Source: Rhodococcus globerulus NBRC 14531
Lineage (GTDB): Bacteria > Actinomycetota > Actinomycetes > Mycobacteriales > Mycobacteriaceae
Direction: 5' to 3'
NCBI RefSeq assembly: GCF_001894805.1
Contig: NZ_BCWX01000004.1
Coordinates: 186,001 to 250,000 of the forward strand
Length of the DNA: 64,000 nucleotides
The notes below the pieces were generated by a model, which saw only the letters and a program-made list of their open reading frames with translations, ran no database searches and was not told where the DNA came from. The position numbers and the translations under genes are program-made. Positions 59,645-64,000 of this stretch are shown one piece after another (the stretch's first letter is position 1; every line of letters starts with the position of its first letter).

Positions 59645-60024
59645 CAAGCATCTTCGTCGACGACCAGCGAGCAGCACTCGCCTTCTACACCGATGTCCTG
59701 GGTTTCACGAAGCACCACGACATCCCACTGGGCGAGGATGCGTGGCTCACCGTCGTCTCGCCGGAGGCGCCGGACGGCCCGCAACTCCTGCTCGAGCCCG
59801 CGAAGCATCCGGCCGTGAAGCCGTATCGCGATGCACTTGCCGAAGAAGGCATTCCGCTCGCCCAGTTTGCAGTCGAGGACGTGGAGGCCGAGCATGCCCG
59901 TCTGACGGAAAAGGGTGTGGTGTTCACGCAGGCTCCGACGGATATCGGCACCGCCGTCATCGCTGTCTTCGACGATACGTGCGGCAACCTGATCCAGATC
60001 ATCGCGGAGAAGCCGGCTCAGTGA
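59629..60024 (+). CDS. VOC/glyoxalase-like protein
   Basis: This 131-residue protein has the double beta-alpha-beta VOC pattern: KLTSIFVDDQRAALAFYTDVLGFT, GPQLLLEPAKHP and FDDTCGNLIQI. Such pairs with ArsR regulators are common in actinomycetes; the enzyme may detoxify an aldehyde or electrophile. The start lies inside the arsR gene. Confidence 0.88.
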   Translation: MQIKLTSIFVDDQRAALAFYTDVLGFTKHHDIPLGEDAWLTVVSPEAPDGPQLLLEPAKHPAVKPYRDALAEEGIPLAQFAVEDVEAEHARLTEKGVVFTQAPTDIGTAVIAVFDDTCGNLIQIIAEKPAQ

Positions 60025-60029
60025 GACTC

Positions 60030-60078
60030 CTGCTGTGCGCCTTCAGAACCGCCCCCGGTTAATAAAGGCGCACAGCAG
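60030..60078. terminator. Long hairpin between convergent genes
   Basis: CTGCTGTGCGCCTT and its complement (14 bp) flank 21 bases that hold a small inner hairpin (AACC/GGTT). The second arm lies within the last codons of the convergent sanA-like gene. It probably stops transcription from both sides. Confidence 0.7.
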
Positions 60079-60700
60079 ATTTGACCGAATCCTCCGGCGG
60101 ACTCGTAACCTTGGCATCACGACCGGACAGCATGTCGATTGCCGCTTTCGGCTTGGCAAGAATCCACTCTCGGGCAGCATTTTTGACCAACGTCGTTGTT
60201 GCGCAACCACAGTCACTGTTCACGCCGTCCGCATCGATTCCGGCGTCACGGCACAACGCGACGGCGCGGGGAACATGGTAGCCCTGCGTGACGATCAACG
60301 CCTTCGACACACCATACGTATGTATTGCCCTCGAGCAGGTGTCATATGTGTCCAGGCCGTACGGATCCCCGACGATACGACGCTCATCGATCCCCTGCTC
60401 TACCAGGTAATTTGTCATGGCCGCGATCTCGTCGCCCGAAGCCCCATTCGCGTCCCCGGACACCAGCACGGCGCTCGCTTTACCGTCCTCGACCAGTTGA
60501 ACGGCCGCGTCGAGGCGCCCTTTCAGGAACGCCATCGGCTTGCCGTCCTTGATCTGAGCACCCAGAACGATTACCACCGGAGCCTCGGGCGCATCCGCGA
60601 CGTCGAAGGTGTGCCCCTTCGCGGCAACGGAGATCCAGACGACGGACCCCACATAGGCAACGACGCCGAGTGCAACGAGACCCGCAATCCATCGCTTCAC
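60059..60700 (-). CDS. SanA-like (DUF218/YdcF) membrane-anchored protein
   Basis: This 213-residue protein has an N-terminal anchor (residues 4-26) and a DUF218 domain with VIVLGAQI, VSGDANG, and VTQGYHVPRAVALCRDAGI. SanA-type proteins influence the cell-envelope barrier. Its GTG start overlaps the stop of the secreted lipase gene by one base, so they are in one operon. Confidence 0.87.
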   Translation of the reverse strand: MKRWIAGLVALGVVAYVGSVVWISVAAKGHTFDVADAPEAPVVIVLGAQIKDGKPMAFLKGRLDAAVQLVEDGKASAVLVSGDANGASGDEIAAMTNYLVEQGIDERRIVGDPYGLDTYDTCSRAIHTYGVSKALIVTQGYHVPRAVALCRDAGIDADGVNSDCGCATTTLVKNAAREWILAKPKAAIDMLSGRDAKVTSPPEDSVKSAVRLY

Positions 60701-61851
60701 TAGCGGAAGAGATTCGCGACAAACGGAATCGTGTCGGCTTGCGATTCGATCAACGCGCCGCTGTGGTCGGTGTTGTACGCCTTGAACGTCACGGGTTCAC
60801 CATTCGCAACCAGAGCCGCGACGAGCGAAAGTGCAGACGGGGCAGGCACATCCACGTCCAGCAAGCCTTGGCCGATGAAAATGGGGCGGTCGTAACCGCT
60901 GGTCGGCACACCCATGTAGTCGTTCAGGAGACCGTAGAAGTTCGGGATTTCGTTCAGCGGGCGAGACAGCACATCGCCCAAAACGAGCTTCTTCGATGCA
61001 TCTTCCAAGTCTGCGGCGCACAGTTTTTCGGCCAGATCGACCTGCTCGCGACCCAGCGGAGTCAGGTACGAGTTGACGTCGATTTCCGGGTGAGCTTCGC
61101 GCAGACCCGCCAGAATGTAGAGGGCGTACGAGGTCAAGCCTCCGCCGAGTGCAATGGGCGGAAATCCGGGACCGGCCGGCAGGAAGACCAGTTCGATGTT
61201 TGCCGGCACACCCGTCCCCACACCGCCCCGGTAGTCGAGAGAATCCCCGCCGTATTCGGTTGCGTATCGCGCGGTGGTGATTGCCGCGCCGCCGCCTTGC
61301 GATTGTCCGACCACTGCCCAACGATTCGAGATCGAGGAATCGAGGGCGCGAGCGGCCTTCACGGAATCAACGACGCTGTGCGCCTCCACTTTTCCGTCGA
61401 GGTATGGCATGAGGCCCGGAGTTCCCAGCCCGACGTAATCGGTTGCGACCACGGCATAGCCTTCGGCGAGCCAGCGGCCCAGATACGGGTAGTCGCGTTC
61501 CGGGAGTCCTGGCCCGACCAAGGAAGGTGCGCAGGAGTCGTCGAGGCCGGTGGTTCCGTGCGCCCACGCGATGACGGGCCAGCCGCCTTCGGGGGCGGGG
61601 CCAGCTGGTACGTAGTACGCACCGCTACTGAGGGCAGGGCTGCCGTCGGAACCGATGGTCCAGTACGTGAATCGAGTAGCGTCGACGGTCCCCGGAATCC
61701 AGAGATCGCGAGGTAGCGGTTCGCTCGACACAACGGTTCCGGTCGCAACCGAAACCCCAGGTGCCTCCGCAGACGCCATTGGCGCCAAGACCACCGAACT
61801 AATTGCCGCAGCACACAGCGCCGCAATAATCGACTTCGACTGAAAATTCAC
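60700..61851 (-). CDS. Secreted lipase (LIP family)
   Basis: This protein of about 383 residues has a Sec signal peptide ending in PMASAEA, and a secretory-lipase domain with WAHGTTGL near residue 98, the nucleophile elbow GQSQGGG near 181, and a late His in NTDHSGAL. These enzymes split extracellular triacylglycerols. The GTG at 61851 is preferred over an ATG six codons upstream. Coupled to the sanA-like gene. Confidence 0.88.
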   Translation of the reverse strand: MNFQSKSIIAALCAAAISSVVLAPMASAEAPGVSVATGTVVSSEPLPRDLWIPGTVDATRFTYWTIGSDGSPALSSGAYYVPAGPAPEGGWPVIAWAHGTTGLDDSCAPSLVGPGLPERDYPYLGRWLAEGYAVVATDYVGLGTPGLMPYLDGKVEAHSVVDSVKAARALDSSISNRWAVVGQSQGGGAAITTARYATEYGGDSLDYRGGVGTGVPANIELVFLPAGPGFPPIALGGGLTSYALYILAGLREAHPEIDVNSYLTPLGREQVDLAEKLCAADLEDASKKLVLGDVLSRPLNEIPNFYGLLNDYMGVPTSGYDRPIFIGQGLLDVDVPAPSALSLVAALVANGEPVTFKAYNTDHSGALIESQADTIPFVANLFR

Positions 61852-61884
61852 GTCCCGACAACCCCTCACTCCGATGCACTGGAG

Positions 61885-63297
61885 TCATCGTAGGACGTGG
61901 TTCCGATCGGCGCGGCTGATTGTCACGGCCGCGACGACAACACCGATCACCACTCCGATGAGGGTGTCCGCCACTCGCGCGAGCGCCGCGCTGGTCTCGA
62001 TGGGTGCGCTGAGACCGATGAGCACCAGGGCCATCGGCGTCACGGCAACCGACGTCAACGCGTAATTCTTGACGACAAACAGCTCTGCCGCGGTCTGCAG
62101 AATCACCACTGCAACAACAGCCTGCCAATAGCCGAGCGTCAGGGCGATCAGAGCGGCAGCGATGATCGCTCCGCCGACGTTGCCGACAAGCCGTTGGATT
62201 CCGCGTTGAACAGTCTGCTTGTAGTTCAGCCCCTGCATTGCTGCCATCGCACCCATCGACGCCCAGAGCGGATGCTCGAGTCCGGCGCCGGCGGCAACCC
62301 ATCCGGCCAATGCCGACGCCATGACAATACGAACGGCATTCATCACCACGGCGCGCGAGTACAGATGCCGTAGACCGGCGACGACGTAGTTCTCCGGCGC
62401 GGGCAATTCCGATACAGGCTCGAGCGAGTGCTCGATCATGCTGGAGCGCTTCATCTTACGAAGCTCATCCTCGTGCGCTGCAATATCGCGAATCAGCGAC
62501 GCGTCGCCATGCTCGCTCCACAATCGCACTGCGGCATCCGCTTCGCCGAGCACCGCCATCAGTTCACGACCATGACCCAGCGTCGACTTGATCCGACTGC
62601 TCGACGCGATAACCGTCCGCGCATGGGCAATCGACGCCAGCGCAGTCGGGACTGAACCACCGGCCTCTAGCTTCCCGACGTTCGCAAGCGCGCGAGCGAC
62701 AGCCAGACGTGCGGGGCCCATCGGCAGCACAAGCGCGGGAAGCATCGCCGCGGCCCATCCGATCAGTACACCGATCGTTCCGGCGACAACCAGCCGAACC
62801 AGATCCGCAAAGCTCGTGGCGAAGCCTGCTGCACCTGTCGCGGCAAAGACAAGAATCACCGGCCCTGGACCAGTGATGCGGAAGCCGGAGATGAAGCAGT
62901 AGGCAGCGCCGGCCGCCAACGAGAGAACACCGATCTGCGCCCAGACCGGCACACCGAACATCCCCAGAGCCGCACCAAATGCAATGAACGCAACCAACGC
63001 TGCGCCCACTATCGCGAGTTTGCCGGCCAACCGGGGGTATGGCTCGTATCGTCCGAACGCCGCACTCAGCGCGCCCAGCGCTGCAAATCCCGCCAGCTCT
63101 TCGTGCCCGAGCACACCACCCAAGATCAGGACTACCGCTGTTGCCAGACCGACCCGTATTGCCGGGGCAATTCCGGCGTCGGCGGAACCGAGCCGGAAAG
63201 CCGCCCGCCACGTCTGCGCTGAGACCGAATGCGCAATTGCTCCGCTCGAATGGCGGAGTCGGCTCGATGTCGTGGTGGGGGTCGGAGTAGGCGTCAC
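61885..63297 (-). CDS. FUSC-family membrane protein
   Basis: This 470-residue protein has two blocks of about five or six hydrophobic segments with a central soluble stretch (residues 220-320), and the late MNAVRIVMASALAGWVAAG and YKQTVQRGIQRLVGNVGGAI motifs typical of FUSC (fusaric-acid-resistance-like) exporters. It is divergent from a MarR-type gene, with one palindromic operator between them. Confidence 0.87.
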   Translation of the reverse strand: MTPTPTPTTTSSRLRHSSGAIAHSVSAQTWRAAFRLGSADAGIAPAIRVGLATAVVLILGGVLGHEELAGFAALGALSAAFGRYEPYPRLAGKLAIVGAALVAFIAFGAALGMFGVPVWAQIGVLSLAAGAAYCFISGFRITGPGPVILVFAATGAAGFATSFADLVRLVVAGTIGVLIGWAAAMLPALVLPMGPARLAVARALANVGKLEAGGSVPTALASIAHARTVIASSSRIKSTLGHGRELMAVLGEADAAVRLWSEHGDASLIRDIAAHEDELRKMKRSSMIEHSLEPVSELPAPENYVVAGLRHLYSRAVVMNAVRIVMASALAGWVAAGAGLEHPLWASMGAMAAMQGLNYKQTVQRGIQRLVGNVGGAIIAAALIALTLGYWQAVVAVVILQTAAELFVVKNYALTSVAVTPMALVLIGLSAPIETSAALARVADTLIGVVIGVVVAAVTISRADRNHVLR

Positions 63298-63316
63298 TAA
63301 TCCAGCATACAGTTAT

Positions 63317-63346
63317 TTCACTAGTAAATTACTTGTGAAGTACTGT
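63317..63346 (+). promoter_or_regulatory. MarR operator and promoter between the FUSC and marR genes
   Basis: A near-perfect 23-bp palindrome (10 of 11 pairs; TTCAC and GTGAA ends) covers 63317-63339. On the plus strand TTCACT (63317-63322) and TACTGT (63341-63346), 18 bases apart, could be the marR promoter, so the palindrome would overlap the -35 and spacer. Confidence 0.65.
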
Positions 63347-63371
63347 GAAATCAGTCGCTAAGATGTGTGCC

Positions 63372-63887
63372 ATGGATCAGGCCAACAGTCCCGAAGACGA
63401 CTTCATCGACAAAGTCCGTCGTGAATGGAATCGCGCCTACCCTGACATCGACACCTCGCCGGTCGAGGTGATGGGACGGATCACCCGCATCAGTTCGCAG
63501 TCCCTCCACCAACTTGATCGCGCCCTGGCTCCCAGCGGCGTCTCTCGCGCCGAATTCGACGTGATGAGCGCACTGGCCCGCAGTGATCGCCCACTTCGCG
63601 CCAGCGAGGTCACCGCAGTCACCATGTTCAGTGGCGCGGCCACTACCAAACATGCCGATCGACTGGCCAAGCTCGGACTGGTGGAGCGCCAAAGGTTCGA
63701 ACGTGACGGACGCGTCGTACTTCTCCAATTGACCGAAGCCGGAAGAGCTTTGGTAGAGGCAGAGTTTCCGCGCCGGGTCGAACGCGACCGCCGGCTGTTG
63801 TCGGGACTGAGTGAGAACGAGAAAGTGCAACTCACCGCACTCCTCAAGCGAATCTCGGTCAACATCGACGCCGGATTACCCGACTGA
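63372..63887 (+). CDS. MarR-family regulator
   Basis: This 171-residue protein has a MarR winged helix with RASEVTAVTMFSGAATTKHADRLAKLGLVERQRFERDGR (in parts) and an N-terminal helix ending LHQLDRALAPSGVSRAEFDVMSAL. The ATG at 63372 is preferred; starts at 63363 or 63345 are possible, and none has a strong ribosome site. It probably represses itself and the divergent FUSC exporter. Confidence 0.88.
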   Translation: MDQANSPEDDFIDKVRREWNRAYPDIDTSPVEVMGRITRISSQSLHQLDRALAPSGVSRAEFDVMSALARSDRPLRASEVTAVTMFSGAATTKHADRLAKLGLVERQRFERDGRVVLLQLTEAGRALVEAEFPRRVERDRRLLSGLSENEKVQLTALLKRISVNIDAGLPD

Positions 63888-63888
63888 G

Positions 63889-64000
63889 CTACTTCGGCAG
63901 CGGAACGTTCTGCAAGCGAACCTGTCCACGTGCCACTTCTTTTCCCGTTTCCGGATCGGTGATGACAACCGACCACAACTGCTGAACGCGGCCCTGCTGA
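63889..64000 (-). CDS. Hotdog-fold thioesterase, C-terminal end
   Basis: The last 37 codons of a gene that begins beyond the window end in RVQQLWSVVITDPETGKEVARG and QVRLQNVPLPK. The pattern is that of PaaI-type hotdog thioesterases. It converges on the marR gene one base away. Confidence 0.75.
   Translation of the reverse strand, partial: QQGRVQQLWSVVITDPETGKEVARGQVRLQNVPLPK

Noticed and set aside
1-64000. CRISPR array, prophage, plasmid origin, rRNA operon
   Set aside because: No regularly spaced direct repeats, phage structural genes, replication proteins or rRNA sequence were seen.

Overview
The window looks like chromosomal DNA of a high-GC actinomycete, most likely Rhodococcus (R. erythropolis-like). 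The support is GC-rich coding with ATGA-type gene overlaps, mycofactocin-coupled dehydrogenases, a KshA-like Rieske oxygenase, many alpha/beta hydrolases and short-chain dehydrogenases, leaderless regulator genes and Tat/lipobox-exported proteins. The genus call is an inference from protein style; no rRNA is present. There is one tRNA (initiator Met). I see no insertion sequence, prophage or CRISPR array.

Layout. 1-2.8 kb: end of an IclR regulator, a mycofactocin-coupled dehydrogenase, a Rieske oxygenase and a small companion protein. 2.8-8.3 kb: a lactate module, with lutABC on the minus strand divergent from a lactate permease and a FadR-type regulator; two identical-arm palindromes lie in the divergent promoter. 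8.3-20.4 kb: initiator tRNA, an AhpD-like protein, a MarR/dehydrogenase pair, a dienelactone hydrolase, cspA, an HTH-ClpN regulator with doubled operators, a siderophore-binding lipoprotein, MscS, a monoacylglycerol lipase and dehydrogenase/Dabb genes. 20.4-28.8 kb: two HSL-type esterases, a gluconate module (gntK, gntP and a GntR regulator), gpsA, and an M50 protease/AAA pair. 28.8-39.5 kb: zinc-finger proteins, two tandem paralogous secreted proteins, an SsuD-type monooxygenase, a TetR/flavin dehydrogenase pair, a ferritin-like/VIT1 protein, and a YtrA-type regulator with an ABC exporter. 39.5-43.9 kb: a cobalamin riboswitch followed by btuF-btuC-btuD and an unusual metallo-beta-lactamase/CobU fusion.

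43.9-53.1 kb is the most interesting region. An IclR regulator and an APC permease diverge from an operon for a tryptophan tryptophylquinone (TTQ) amine dehydrogenase: MauE- and MauD-like maturation proteins, a Tat-exported light chain that keeps both TTQ tryptophans and the catalytic aspartates, a heavy-chain candidate carrying a lipobox, a multicopper oxidase, two tandem amicyanin-like cupredoxins and a polytopic membrane protein. No MauG-like dihaem protein (no CxxCH motif) is encoded. A plausible reading is a membrane-tethered amine oxidation chain, light chain to cupredoxin to multicopper oxidase, with TTQ made by something other than MauG.

53.1-64 kb: a stretch with decayed sequence, including an orotate phosphoribosyltransferase pseudogene interrupted by stop codons, then a second mycofactocin-coupled dehydrogenase with a divergent TetR gene, an AI-2E-type transporter, a zinc alcohol dehydrogenase, a leaderless ArsR/glyoxalase operon, a SanA-like protein, a secreted lipase, a FUSC transporter divergent from a MarR gene, and the 3' end of a hotdog thioesterase.
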